Assembly: GCA_017461065.1 (NCBI GenBank)
Contig: JAFTZC010000025.1
Span: 1 to 51,728 of the forward strand
DNA length: 51,728 bases
Origin: Clostridia bacterium
GTDB lineage: Bacteria; Bacillota; Clostridia; Christensenellales; DTU072
Reading direction: 5' to 3'
A program made the position numbers and the translations under genes. Below the pieces are notes generated by a model. It was given only the letters and a program-made list of their open reading frames with translations, searched no databases and was not told where the DNA came from. Shown here in pieces: positions 9,822 through 18,134 of the stretch. Every line of letters begins with the position of its first letter. Positions within the stretch are counted from its first letter, which is position 1.

Positions 9822-11636
9822 TTATTTTTCTTCGTTAAGGATTACGTTGTTGTCGGGCTCGCTGAAATCAGTTAAAATACCAATGCCGATATCTTCGATA
9901 GCAAGGTCGAAAATAGCACCAAAATCAATAGCTCCGTTTTTAGCATCGATAACGCCACCAAGGTCAAGTCCGTATAGATTGATTTGTGGTAGAAGTGATG
10001 CGATTGCCGTAATAATGGTTTGTGAGCCGGTATTTGCAATGCCGCCAAGAGCGGAGTCCTTGATTGCGGGAACGGAGTTCATAACGTTGCCGATAAGGTC
10101 GTTTTTGACGACGTCAAGACGTTGGTTGGTAAATAGGTCTTGCATTGCAGGTTTAAGGTCGATTACCTTTACGTTTGAGTTAAGTGCGTTGAGTCTTGCA
10201 AATAAATCGAAGTCGGCAACTGCGTCGAGCGCGGTGTATACGATATAGCGGAGTGCCAAATCTTCTGCGCTATTTAGCTCTAAGAGTTCGTCGCCACCGA
10301 ACCACTCGGCAACAAAGTTGAAGATGTATTCACCAACTGTTGCGGCACCGACGATGGGGAATTCTACGCCGTAAGACTCACATGCTGCTTCAACGCTGTT
10401 TGCGCCGTACAAAGGCATATCGAGTAGCTCTTCTACCATATCGCAGAAGTCGTTGGTTAGTTGCTTTGCACCCGTTGAAGAAGTATCGATATCAAAGGCG
10501 CCGACAATCATATTTACGTAGGTTGCAAGCTTGCCACCATAGAATAGATTTTCGCGCATATCCTTTTCGATACCGCGTCTTGCGTAGGTTTGATAGTCTG
10601 CAAGCACGGCTGCTCTTTCGTCAGCAGGTAAATAGTCGGGGAGGGTGTCTTCTTTGAGAGCGGGTAGGTTGGTGGTGCTAAAGTGGAATTCACTTCCAAA
10701 GCAATTTACCGTTCTGATAGGGGATGGTGCGCCTGCAAGGGACGATGTTTCGATATCGTATAGCGTTCTGCCTTGAGCGTCGGTGTAGGAAGCGATATCA
10801 CTTGCGTGCATATGTCCGGTGAAGATATACTCAAGGCCAGCTTCCATAAGAGTTGCACGGAAGTTTTCCACGTCGTTGATATATGCCTTTTCGCTCGTGA
10901 AAATGGTGGTTATTTCACCAAAGTGGCTTATCATAGAGTAGTGGCTTATCGCAATTGGAATTCTGCCGTCGGCGATAGTTTCTTCAACGGCTGCTTTGGC
11001 CCACTCGATAAGGTCGGGGCTCTTGGATAGGTCTGCTTTAGCACGGGTAGCGTCAATAGAGATAACTCTATACTTGTCGCCAAGGTCTGCCGCGTAAGAG
11101 ATGCTCTTGTCGTCGGTCTTGACTGCGCCTTCCCAACCCAATTCGTAGTAAATTTCTTGGAATTCCTGGTAATTTACGGCTTCAACGGTTTCTCTGTATC
11201 CGTTTTCAAATGACGGCGCACTTGAAGAAACATCGTGGTTGCCGGGCACAACGAAGACTTCGATACCGGCCTTTTCAACTTCTTTTAGGTAGTTTGCTAC
11301 TTCTTGGTGGGTAAACTTGGTTGCAGTATCTACAAGGTCGCCCGTGATAAACAAAGCGTCCGGAGATTGCTTTACGATATAATCGAGCGAATTGCGGAAT
11401 ACGGCTTCGGTTAGATATTGCACTCTACCCGTACGACCTGCATCAAAAGCAAGGAAGTCGTCGCATAGGTTTCCTACGTGTTCTTCGGAGAATACGTGGG
11501 TGTCAGATATAACCATAATTTTAAGGTCCGGTTGGGGTTCAAACGTCTTTGCGCCGATTACGCCGACTAATGCGCCCGATACTGCGAGCGTTAGAACAAC
11601 CACTAAAATAGCAATTCTTTTGGATAGTGATTTCAT
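9822..11636 (-). CDS. secreted calcineurin-like metallophosphoesterase
   Basis: 604 residues with an N-terminal signal sequence or anchor (RIAILVVVLTLAVSGALVG). The calcineurin-like metallophosphatase motifs are all present in order: SDTH (Asp45, His47), GDLVD (Asp100), GNHD (132-135), the metal-binding His of SHYS (His232), and GHMH (274-277). Family members hydrolyse phosphomonoesters or diesters using a two-metal centre; the substrate here is unknown. The last ~270 residues lie outside the catalytic domain and look mostly helical, with no recognised domain. A GGAGAG site lies 5' of ATG 11636, and a TTGAAA-17-TATGAT promoter lies further upstream. It is monocistronic, convergent with the MBG lipoprotein gene and divergent from asnS. 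It probably acts outside the membrane. Confidence 0.88.
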   Translation of the reverse strand: MKSLSKRIAILVVVLTLAVSGALVGVIGAKTFEPQPDLKIMVISDTHVFSEEHVGNLCDDFLAFDAGRTGRVQYLTEAVFRNSLDYIVKQSPDALFITGDLVDTATKFTHQEVANYLKEVEKAGIEVFVVPGNHDVSSSAPSFENGYRETVEAVNYQEFQEIYYELGWEGAVKTDDKSISYAADLGDKYRVISIDATRAKADLSKSPDLIEWAKAAVEETIADGRIPIAISHYSMISHFGEITTIFTSEKAYINDVENFRATLMEAGLEYIFTGHMHASDIASYTDAQGRTLYDIETSSLAGAPSPIRTVNCFGSEFHFSTTNLPALKEDTLPDYLPADERAAVLADYQTYARRGIEKDMRENLFYGGKLATYVNMIVGAFDIDTSSTGAKQLTNDFCDMVEELLDMPLYGANSVEAACESYGVEFPIVGAATVGEYIFNFVAEWFGGDELLELNSAEDLALRYIVYTALDAVADFDLFARLNALNSNVKVIDLKPAMQDLFTNQRLDVVKNDLIGNVMNSVPAIKDSALGGIANTGSQTIITAIASLLPQINLYGLDLGGVIDAKNGAIDFGAIFDLAIEDIGIGILTDFSEPDNNVILNEEK

Positions 11637-11702
11637 TTACTCTCTCCACAAAGGTATTTCACAAATTTTCGTATTACCAGTTAAAAATAGAAGATATATT
11701 TT

Positions 11703-11731
11703 ATCATAGCACTACGTTAGTATAATTTCAA
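11703..11731 (-). promoter_or_regulatory. sigma-A type promoter for the phosphoesterase gene
   Basis: On the minus strand TTGAAA (11731-11726) and TATGAT (11708-11703) are separated by exactly 17 bases, about 67 bases upstream of the start codon. Confidence 0.6.
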
Positions 11732-11785
11732 GTATCAATTTTTATAACTTTAACACACTCGCGAGCACACGTTATAAATATACTC

Positions 11786-11814
11786 TTGACTTTGCGCTTA
11801 AAATTTGCCATAAT
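11786..11814 (+). promoter_or_regulatory. sigma-A type promoter for asnS-asnA
   Basis: TTGACT (11786-11791) and CATAAT (11809-11814) are 17 bases apart, with the start codon about 35 bases downstream of the -10. The untranslated leader is too short for a T-box or other riboswitch, so asnS control here is not by tRNA sensing. Confidence 0.65.
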
Positions 11815-11849
11815 TATGAAATAAACTTGATTATGAGTGGAGGTGTTTT

Positions 11850-13226
11850 ATGAAACACATCGATATCAAAAAAGTGCTTGATAATGGTAACGATTATTTG
11901 AGTGGCGACCTTACCGTTTGCGGTTGGGTTAGGACGGCAAGAGATAGCAAAGCAGTAGCTTTCATAGAGCTCAACGACGGCACTTGCCTAAAGAATCTAC
12001 AACTAATCGTTGATAAAGATAAGATAAATGCAGACGTTCTAAAAGACGCTATGGCAGTAGGAACTTCTATTAAAGCTGTCGGTCAACTCGTAGTATCCGA
12101 GCGCAATGGCTACGAAGTTCAAGTTAAAGAAATGGAAGTTCTTGGCGTATGCCCAAGCGATTTCCCACTCCAAAAAAAGAGACACACCGTTGAATTTTTG
12201 CGTACTATCCCACACCTAAGAGTTAGGACGAGATATTTTGAATCGGTATTTGCAGTAAGAAGCGAACTTGCTCAAGCTATCCACAAGTACTTCCATATCA
12301 ATGGTTACAAATACGTTCACGCACCAATCATCACCGGTAGTGACTGCGAAGGCGCAGGCGAAATGTTCCGCGTAACCACCCACGATTGGAAGACCGAGTT
12401 CCAAACCGAAGAAGAGTACTATGCAAACGACTTCTTTGCTAAGAAAGCAGGCCTAACCGTATCAGCTCAGCTCGAAGGCGAAATGGCAGCTATGGGTCTG
12501 GGCAAGATTTACACCTTTGGACCAACCTTCCGTGCAGAGCACTCCAACACCACCCGTCACGCAGCAGAGTTTTGGCACATTGAGCCCGAAGTATGCTTTG
12601 CTGAAATTGACGATATCATCGAAATTGCAGAAGATTTCATCAAGTTTATTATCAAAGAAGTTATGGCAAATTGCCCCGACGAACTACAATTCTTCAACCA
12701 ATGGGTTGAAAAGGGTCTTATCGACAAGCTCAACAACGTAGTAGCAAACGACTTTGGTCGTTTGACTTACACCGAAGCAGTCGAAATCCTAAAGAATTGC
12801 GGCAAAGAGTTCAAATATCCCGTAGAATGGGGCGTTGGTCTACAAACCGAGCACGAAAAATATCTTGCTGACGAGTATCTTGGCAAGCCCGTATTTATCG
12901 TTGATTATCCTGCCGACATCAAGTCCTTCTATATGAAGCAAAACGCTGACGGCAAGACCGTTGCAGCAACCGACCTTTTGGTACCCGGTCTTGGCGAAAT
13001 TATCGGTGGCTCCGAAAGAGAATGGGATATGGAAAAACTCCTAAGCGCAATGCAAAAGCGCAATATGCCTACCGAGGGTTACGAAGAATATCTTGATACC
13101 CGTAAGTATGGTAGCGTACCACACTCCGGTTTTGGTCTTGGCTTTGACAGAATGCTTATGTACATAACCGGTGTGCAAAACATTCGTGACACCTTGATGT
13201 TCCCAAGAACGGTAGGTTCACTATAA
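11850..13226 (+). CDS. asnS: asparaginyl-tRNA synthetase
   Basis: 458 residues, the normal length for bacterial AsnRS. It charges tRNA-Asn with asparagine in the cytoplasm. The N-terminal ~100 residues form the OB-fold anticodon-binding domain (VCGWVRTARDSKAVAFIELN). The class II catalytic core follows, with motif 2 around FRAEHSNTTRHAAEFWHIEP and motif 3 around HSGFGLGFDRMLMYITG near the C-terminus. The HAAEFWHIEPE form is typical of AsnRS rather than AspRS. ATG 11850 has a GGAGG site about 6 bases upstream. It is followed 29 bases later by asnA, which makes the asparagine used here. Confidence 0.97.
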   Translation: MKHIDIKKVLDNGNDYLSGDLTVCGWVRTARDSKAVAFIELNDGTCLKNLQLIVDKDKINADVLKDAMAVGTSIKAVGQLVVSERNGYEVQVKEMEVLGVCPSDFPLQKKRHTVEFLRTIPHLRVRTRYFESVFAVRSELAQAIHKYFHINGYKYVHAPIITGSDCEGAGEMFRVTTHDWKTEFQTEEEYYANDFFAKKAGLTVSAQLEGEMAAMGLGKIYTFGPTFRAEHSNTTRHAAEFWHIEPEVCFAEIDDIIEIAEDFIKFIIKEVMANCPDELQFFNQWVEKGLIDKLNNVVANDFGRLTYTEAVEILKNCGKEFKYPVEWGVGLQTEHEKYLADEYLGKPVFIVDYPADIKSFYMKQNADGKTVAATDLLVPGLGEIIGGSEREWDMEKLLSAMQKRNMPTEGYEEYLDTRKYGSVPHSGFGLGFDRMLMYITGVQNIRDTLMFPRTVGSL

Positions 13227-13255
13227 ACCAATCGATTTAAGTTTTAGAGGTTGAT

Positions 13256-14263
13256 ATGAGTAAGGTAATTACACCAAGTGGATATAAAGCAGTGCTTGGT
13301 ATTTATGATACGCAAACTGCCATTGGTATTTTGAAGCGCACTTTTGAAGATAAACTATGTCTTGCGCTCAATTTGAAGCGCGTTTCCGCGCCCTTATTCG
13401 TTGACCCTAATACGGGAATGAACGACGACCTAAACGGCTATGAGAGAGCAGTTTCATTTGACCTAAAGGAAAACGGACAACAAGCAGCAATCGTACACTC
13501 GCTTGCTAAGTGGAAGAGAGTGGCCCTAAAGGAATACGGCTTTAGCGCAGGAGAGGGTATTTATACCGATATGAACGCAATTCGCCGTGACGAGGAGCTT
13601 GACAACCTACATTCCATTTACGTTGACCAATGGGACTGGGAAAAGATTATCACCAAAGAAACACGCACTCTCGATTATCTCAAGAGAGTGGTAAAGTGTA
13701 TCGTAGGTGCTATATGCGAAACTATGGACGTTTTGAAGTGTCGTTATCCACAGCTTACTGCTAAACTCAAGAGAAACGTTAAGTTCATAACCGCGCAAGA
13801 GCTTGAAGACCTTTACCCGGACCTAACCCCAAAGGAAAGAGAAAACGCCATCGTCAAGGAATACGGCACGGTATTCATTATGCAAATCGGCAAGACCTTA
13901 AAGAGTGGTTCTAAGCACGACGGACGCGCTCCCGACTACGACGATTGGGATTTGAACGGGGATATCTTATTCTGGCACGACACTTTGGGTTGCGCCCTTG
14001 AAATCAGCTCTATGGGTATTCGTGTTGACGAAAAGTCCCTTGACAAGCAACTAACCGAAGCCGGCAAGGACGAGCGTCGCGGACTACCTTTCCATAGTGC
14101 GCTTTTGAATGGTGAGCTTCCACTTACGATGGGCGGCGGCATAGGTCAATCGAGACTATCGATGCTAATGCTCCAAAAGGCACATATAGGCGAAGTACAA
14201 GTATCATTGTGGGACGAGCATACGCACGAATTATGCCGTCAAAACGGAATACATTTGTTGTAA
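13256..14263 (+). CDS. asnA: aspartate-ammonia ligase (asparagine synthetase A)
   Basis: 335 residues, typical AsnA length. It makes asparagine from aspartate and ammonia with ATP going to AMP, using a fold related to class II aminoacyl-tRNA synthetases. Recognisable family segments include LKRVSAPLFVDPNTGMNDDL near the start, the DMNAIRRDEELDNLHSIYVD block, WDLNGDILFWH, and the C-terminal GGGIGQSRLSMLML. It follows asnS with a short gap (RBS TAGAGG before ATG 13256) and is followed by a strong terminator. Cotranscription of supply and charging of asparagine is the obvious functional link. Confidence 0.97.
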   Translation: MSKVITPSGYKAVLGIYDTQTAIGILKRTFEDKLCLALNLKRVSAPLFVDPNTGMNDDLNGYERAVSFDLKENGQQAAIVHSLAKWKRVALKEYGFSAGEGIYTDMNAIRRDEELDNLHSIYVDQWDWEKIITKETRTLDYLKRVVKCIVGAICETMDVLKCRYPQLTAKLKRNVKFITAQELEDLYPDLTPKERENAIVKEYGTVFIMQIGKTLKSGSKHDGRAPDYDDWDLNGDILFWHDTLGCALEISSMGIRVDEKSLDKQLTEAGKDERRGLPFHSALLNGELPLTMGGGIGQSRLSMLMLQKAHIGEVQVSLWDEHTHELCRQNGIHLL

Positions 14264-14272
14264 AATAATTAT

Positions 14273-14296
14273 GCCCACCAACGGTGGGCTTTTTTA
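14273..14296 (+). terminator. Rho-independent terminator after asnA
   Basis: GCCCACC, loop AAC, GGTGGGC, then six T. It lies 10 bases after the asnA stop. Confidence 0.9.
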
Positions 14297-14310
14297 TACA
14301 AGGAGAGATA

Positions 14311-14718
14311 ATGGTGGATAAGTACCAAAGCATTTTAGAAGTATGTCCAAGCGGATACGCGCTTGCAAAAAAAGCACTACTTGGCGAGCTTCAAGACGGA
14401 AGATACGAGCTTTATTACCAGCTACGAAACTAAGCCCGTTGCTGAAGGGCTATACGAAGCGCACAAGGATTATACCGACGTCCAGCTTATACTTAGCGGA
14501 AGTGAGATTATCGGCGTAATGCCCATTGATGAAATGTATAAGGGCGAGTGCGTTAAGCCTTATGAATACGACATAGAGTTGTATCGCGTAAGCGGTGGCA
14601 ACTTGATTGAGCTCGGGGTAGGGGACTATCTTATCTAACGCCAAACGACGCGCATATGCCGGATATGAGCGAAACTCCACGAGCAATGCGTAAACTCGTA
14701 ATCAAAATTCCGGTTTAG
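14311..14718 (+). pseudogene. frameshifted YhcH/YjgK/YiaL-family gene
   Basis: Reading the frames together recovers one ~130-residue protein of the YhcH/YjgK/YiaL (DUF386) family, small cupin-like proteins linked to sugar-acid and sialic-acid use. Frame 1 from ATG 14311 (AGGAG at 14300-14304) gives KKALLGELQDGRYEL, then stops. Frame 2 continues with FITSYETKPVAEGLYEAH and DVQLILSGSEIIGV, stopping at 14636-14638. Frame 1 resumes with TPNDAHMPDMSE and RKLVIKIPV, stopping at 14716-14718; this is the usual family C-terminus. The first break lies near 14413, where about five codons expected after GRYEL are missing, so it looks like a deletion. The second break, near 14636, looks like a single missing base. 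Two independent lesions argue for a decayed gene more than one sequencing error. Confidence 0.75.
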
Positions 14719-14738
14719 TAAGGAGAATAGGGGAAATT

Positions 14739-15509
14739 ATGAAAAAATTAATCGTGGCGTTATCGCTTGCATTGTTCGTTAGCGTAATGGTCGTTGCAGT
14801 AAGCGTAAACTTTTTAGGTTTTGGCGACGGTATGAACGCAGGCGGAAATGAAATCGACTATTTTGCCGAAAACTCTTTTGAGTGCGAAAAGACGGAAAAC
14901 GCCGATTTCGTGACCTACGCGCCAAAAGGTGTCAAAGCAAGATACGGACTAATATTTTACGTAGGAACGGCGATTGCGCCTGCTAATTACGATTATTTGG
15001 GCGAGTCTCTTGCTAAGCAAGGCTATCTTATGGTTGTTCCCAAGGCAAGCAAGGGCTTTACTTATCTAATGTATACCGAAAACGAGCTCGCCTTTGAAGC
15101 CTACCCCGACGTTGAGTTTTTTGTTGGCGGTCACTCGCAAGGCGGTGGCGCTGCCGTCAGAAGAGCGGGAGAAAACTTGGAAAAAGTAAAAGGTGTCGTT
15201 TTATATGCACCCCTTTGCTACGGCACCGATACTCTTGTAGGCACGGGTATGCCAACGCTGCTTTTGGAAGCAAGTAACGACGGCGTATTGACTGCGGATA
15301 TGAAAGCCGATGCTAAAACGCGACTTCCCGAGTATCGCACGGAGTATATGCTGGATGGTTGCCATATGAGCTTTAGCACGATGGATGCCGATGCCACTCT
15401 CAAAATGTTCAACGACGGCCCTGCAACCGAAGAAGTTAAGGCCGCCCAACGAGAGGATACTACAGAATACACTTTGAGTTTTATGCAACAAGTCTTGATG
15501 AGAAAATAG
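14739..15509 (+). CDS. exported alpha/beta hydrolase
   Basis: 256 residues. The N-terminal hydrophobic stretch (LIVALSLALFVSVMVVAVSV) is a signal peptide or membrane anchor, so the enzyme likely works outside the cell. GLIFYVGTAIAPANYDYLGE is the oxyanion/strand region of the Abhydrolase_5-like group. GGHSQGGG holds the nucleophile Ser. A Glu or Asp around LLEASNDGV and the His in DGCHMSF fit the remaining triad positions. The substrate is not evident; esterase or lipase activity is the family expectation. It has its own AAGGAG site (14720-14725) and follows the broken YhcH-like gene. Confidence 0.85.
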   Translation: MKKLIVALSLALFVSVMVVAVSVNFLGFGDGMNAGGNEIDYFAENSFECEKTENADFVTYAPKGVKARYGLIFYVGTAIAPANYDYLGESLAKQGYLMVVPKASKGFTYLMYTENELAFEAYPDVEFFVGGHSQGGGAAVRRAGENLEKVKGVVLYAPLCYGTDTLVGTGMPTLLLEASNDGVLTADMKADAKTRLPEYRTEYMLDGCHMSFSTMDADATLKMFNDGPATEEVKAAQREDTTEYTLSFMQQVLMRK

Positions 15510-15533
15510 CCGACCAATGTTTAAATAAAACGA

Positions 15534-15558
15534 AAAGCTCTCCATAGTGGAGAGCTTT
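15534..15558. terminator. bidirectional terminator
   Basis: AAAGCTCTCC and GGAGAGCTTT pair around an ATAGT loop, with A-runs and T-runs on either side. It sits between the convergent hydrolase gene and the minus-strand pair at 15573-16434. Confidence 0.85.
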
Positions 15559-15572
15559 ATTTTTAAAAAGAA

Positions 15573-15968
15573 TTAGGGTTTGTTGGGGTAGTAAATATAT
15601 CTTCTGATGCTTCCGACTATGCCCATAACTTCAATGAGTTTAAAGTAGGCTCTATCTAAACTCATCTCGTTGCGACGGAAGGTTATCGATAGGCTTTCGC
15701 CATCCCATTCTGCACCGAATCTCCGCGCAATGACGGGTATCTCTTCGGCGTATTCGCCAATGTCGTAGGTAATAAAGGCAAGCCAATCGAGTACGTTGGG
15801 GCCGGTAGATAGCTTGTAGGTCTTAGGTGCGACTTCTTTAAAGCGGAAGCTCATACTATCACCGTCAAAAAAGAAGGTAGTGGCCACGTTAAGATGACCT
15901 TCTTCGCTATCACGAGTGGTGCATAGGTCGTCACGTAAGGCAGCTTGTAAAAGGTCTAAGTTACTCAT
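15573..15968 (-). CDS. small conserved-looking protein, weakly DUF1828-like
   Basis: 131 residues from the ATG at 15968, chosen because GGGAGG sits just upstream; a longer frame would run deep into the preceding gene. It begins SNLDLLQAALRDDL. Its middle has a FRFKEVAPKTYKLS strand pattern, and a helical tail follows (RAYFKLIEVMGIVGSIRRYI). Its overall plan, with beta strands and then a helix ending in a short hydrophobic segment, resembles the upstream neighbour and faintly recalls DUF1828-type proteins. The function is unknown. The start overlaps the stop of the neighbour by 8 bases, suggesting translational coupling and a joint role. Confidence 0.7.
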   Translation of the reverse strand: MSNLDLLQAALRDDLCTTRDSEEGHLNVATTFFFDGDSMSFRFKEVAPKTYKLSTGPNVLDWLAFITYDIGEYAEEIPVIARRFGAEWDGESLSITFRRNEMSLDRAYFKLIEVMGIVGSIRRYIYYPNKP

Positions 15969-16434
15969 CGATATCCTCCCTTCCAAATTCTGCCATATTG
16001 TAGCTCGTTGGGTATAAATCAAAGTTTGCAATGGTGGAGCAAAAGTATATGAAATCGTAAAAATCCCACATTAGACCGTAGCGGCCTTGTGCCCAGGCCT
16101 TTAGAACGACTTCTCTGCCACCTTTTATGGACAATCTGCCCTCACGCTTGCAGTATTCATTGATGCGCTTTTCTAAGGTAGCTAAGTCTACTTTTTTGGC
16201 AAGTTCGCTTAGCGCTCTGCCTCCGTCACGGAATTCCACGGAATAATCATCGATTTCGCGCACGGTAAAACTAAAAGGCTCGTCACCGTCGCTTAGGCCT
16301 ACGGGAATGGTTACGTCCAACCTGTCTTTTAGCTTCGTAACCTTGACGCTCTCCTTGATGGCGTCATCAAACACCTTTGGGGGGAATGGAGGAGCGATTG
16401 GTTTATTGTATCCATATTTGTAATAGTCTTTCAT
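15961..16434 (-). CDS. small protein, DUF1828-like, function unknown
   Basis: 157 residues. The segment GDEPFSFTVREIDDYSVEFR, then DGGRALSELAKKVDL and REGRLSIKGG, matches the general pattern of DUF1828-like proteins: a strand pair, a D-G-G-R turn, a helix, then a return strand. The tail FYDFIYFCSTIANFDLYP is short and hydrophobic but probably part of a soluble fold. It is the first gene of a two-gene minus-strand operon with an apparent distant paralogue. Proteins of this type often occur near mobile or toxin-antitoxin loci in other genomes, but nothing here confirms such a role. Confidence 0.65.
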   Translation of the reverse strand: MKDYYKYGYNKPIAPPFPPKVFDDAIKESVKVTKLKDRLDVTIPVGLSDGDEPFSFTVREIDDYSVEFRDGGRALSELAKKVDLATLEKRINEYCKREGRLSIKGGREVVLKAWAQGRYGLMWDFYDFIYFCSTIANFDLYPTSYNMAEFGREDIDE

Positions 16435-16498
16435 AAGAGTATTGTAGCATTTATTAGTGAGATTAGCAATAATTAGTTTAAAAAGGTGGCTTTTATGT

Positions 16499-16527
16499 TT
16501 GTCTTAAAAATTATGATATGCTAAAAT
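16499..16527 (+). promoter_or_regulatory. promoter for the MATE exporter gene
   Basis: TTGTCT (16499-16504) and TAAAAT (16522-16527) with 17-base spacing, about 30 bases before the start codon. Confidence 0.5.
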
Positions 16528-16555
16528 ACCTTAGACACAAGAGAAGATTATAAAT

Positions 16556-17944
16556 ATGAGTGAAAAAGTTTTAGTACAAGAGAATATTATCGAAAGCAAA
16601 AATCCACTCGGCACTAAGCCGATTTTCAAGCTATTGTTGTCCCTTGCAATTCCCGCAATAATTGCAAATTTGGTCAACTCACTTTATAACATAGTCGACC
16701 AAATTTTTATCGGTCACGGCGTAGGATATCTTGGTAACGCCGCAACTTCGGTTGCCTTTCCGCTAACTACCATTTGTATGGCTATAGGCCTTATGGTGGG
16801 CCTTGGCTCAAGTGCAAATTTCAACATTCAAATTGGCAAAAACGACCTCGAAAAGGCACGCTCCATAGTGGGTACCGCGACCACGCTTTTGGTGGTAAGT
16901 GGTGTGATAATTATGATAGTAGTCAACGTTTTCCTAAAGGACCTTATGTTCCTTTTTGGCGCAACCGAGCAAACTATCGATTATGCGGTTGAGTACACTC
17001 GTATAACTTCGTTTGGAATACCATTTTTGCTATTTTCGACGGGATTTAACCCAATCATCAGAGCAGACGGCTCTCCTGTTTACAGTATGCTTTCGGTGCT
17101 TACGGGTGCAATCCTTAACACTATCCTTGACCCTATATTTATCTTCGTTTGTCATTGGGGTATGGCAGGCGCTGCGTGGGCAACGCTTATTAGCCAAATA
17201 CTATCGGCTGTAATGTGTGCGCTGTACTTTATCTGGTTCAAAAACGTCAAAATCCGTAGTATCAAGGAGTTTATCCCACGCCTAAATATCGTCAAGATTA
17301 TTACGAGCGTTGGCATATCGAGCTTTATATTCCAAATCAGCACGATGGTAATTCAAATTGTCTCCAACAATATGCTCAAGAAGTACGGTGCAGAGTCGGT
17401 GTATGGCAGCGATATTCCAATCGCAATTGCAGGAATTGTATCAAAGATTTCGCTCATATTCCTATCCGTCGTCATAGGTATTATCCAAGGAGCTCAGCCC
17501 ATTTTTGGATTTAACTACGGCGCAGGCAACTATAAGCGCGTCAGAGATACGCTCAAGCTTGCAGTAGTGATATCTTTCGGCTTTTCGCTCTTTGCATTTG
17601 CTCTCTTTATGTTTGCCCCACGCCCACTGATTTCGCTGTTCGGAGAGGGTAGTGAGCTATACTTTGAGTTCGGCGTAAAGTACCTTAGGGTTTTCCTATT
17701 CTTCACCTTCCTAAACGGCATTCAAATTGCAACTACGACCTTCTTCCAAGCAATAGGCAAAGCAACCAAAGGTGCGCTGCTCTCACTTATCAAGCAAGTT
17801 ATTTTCTTGTTGCCGTTACTCATAATTTTGCCTATGTTTATGGGAGTCGAAGGCTGTATGTTTGCCGCTCCTATATCCGACCTAATCGCATTTATCTCGG
17901 CTCTTGTTATGATTTCATTCGAGCTAAAACGAATGCCCAAGTAA
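16556..17944 (+). CDS. MATE-family efflux transporter
   Basis: 462 residues with about 12 hydrophobic segments, the normal MATE length. MATE proteins export cationic drugs or metabolites in exchange for Na+ or H+. Diagnostic stretches are NIVDQIFIGHGVGYLGNAAT in helices 1-2, DGSPVYSMLSVLTGAILNTI (the repeat-1 RADGSP/N...D turn, ending LDPIFIF), and GIIQGAQPIFGFNYGAGNYK in the second half, which is typical of the MepA/DinF-like branch. The RBS is weak (AAGAGA). The gene is monocistronic, with the folded-RNA candidate starting just after its stop. The substrate cannot be assigned. Confidence 0.93.
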   Translation: MSEKVLVQENIIESKNPLGTKPIFKLLLSLAIPAIIANLVNSLYNIVDQIFIGHGVGYLGNAATSVAFPLTTICMAIGLMVGLGSSANFNIQIGKNDLEKARSIVGTATTLLVVSGVIIMIVVNVFLKDLMFLFGATEQTIDYAVEYTRITSFGIPFLLFSTGFNPIIRADGSPVYSMLSVLTGAILNTILDPIFIFVCHWGMAGAAWATLISQILSAVMCALYFIWFKNVKIRSIKEFIPRLNIVKIITSVGISSFIFQISTMVIQIVSNNMLKKYGAESVYGSDIPIAIAGIVSKISLIFLSVVIGIIQGAQPIFGFNYGAGNYKRVRDTLKLAVVISFGFSLFAFALFMFAPRPLISLFGEGSELYFEFGVKYLRVFLFFTFLNGIQIATTTFFQAIGKATKGALLSLIKQVIFLLPLLIILPMFMGVEGCMFAAPISDLIAFISALVMISFELKRMPK

Positions 17945-17967
17945 TAAGAATTTATCATAAAAACAGA

Positions 17968-18134
17968 GAGATAAGTAGGGGTGATGTTCTTAGCGGAGAA
18001 TTTACACTTTGGCAAAAGTGCAAGCATCGCATTTGACTGGTCAAATGCTGATATGGGTTAAGCCCAAACCCTTATTACAAGCAGAAAGAGAGAACAAAAC
18101 GGGGGAATTCCATAATGTCCTCTCTTTTCTGTTG
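17968..18134 (+). ncRNA. candidate structured RNA, family not recognised
   Basis: Between the MATE gene and metF lies a compact set of complementary segments. ATAAG-ta-GGGGT (~17980-17992) can pair with ACCCTTAT (~18067-18075), closing a junction. Inside are TTCT/AGAA, CACTTT/AAAGTG (18004-18019) and the near-perfect GCATTTGAC/GTCAAATGC hairpin (18029-18048), plus GGGTT/AACCC. Outside, CTCTCTTTTCTG (18119-18132) can pair either with AACAGAGAGA at the 5' end or with AGAAAGAGAG just 5' of itself. Mutually exclusive partners of this kind are typical of switches. No SAM-I, T-box, cobalamin, THF or TPP consensus was found. The metF promoter lies further downstream, so this may be a separate small RNA. 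It could instead function on the minus strand. Confidence 0.35.

Noticed and set aside
17968-18134. SAM-I, T-box, THF or cobalamin riboswitch for metF
   Set aside because: None of the conserved core sequences is present, and a good promoter lies downstream at 18373-18401.
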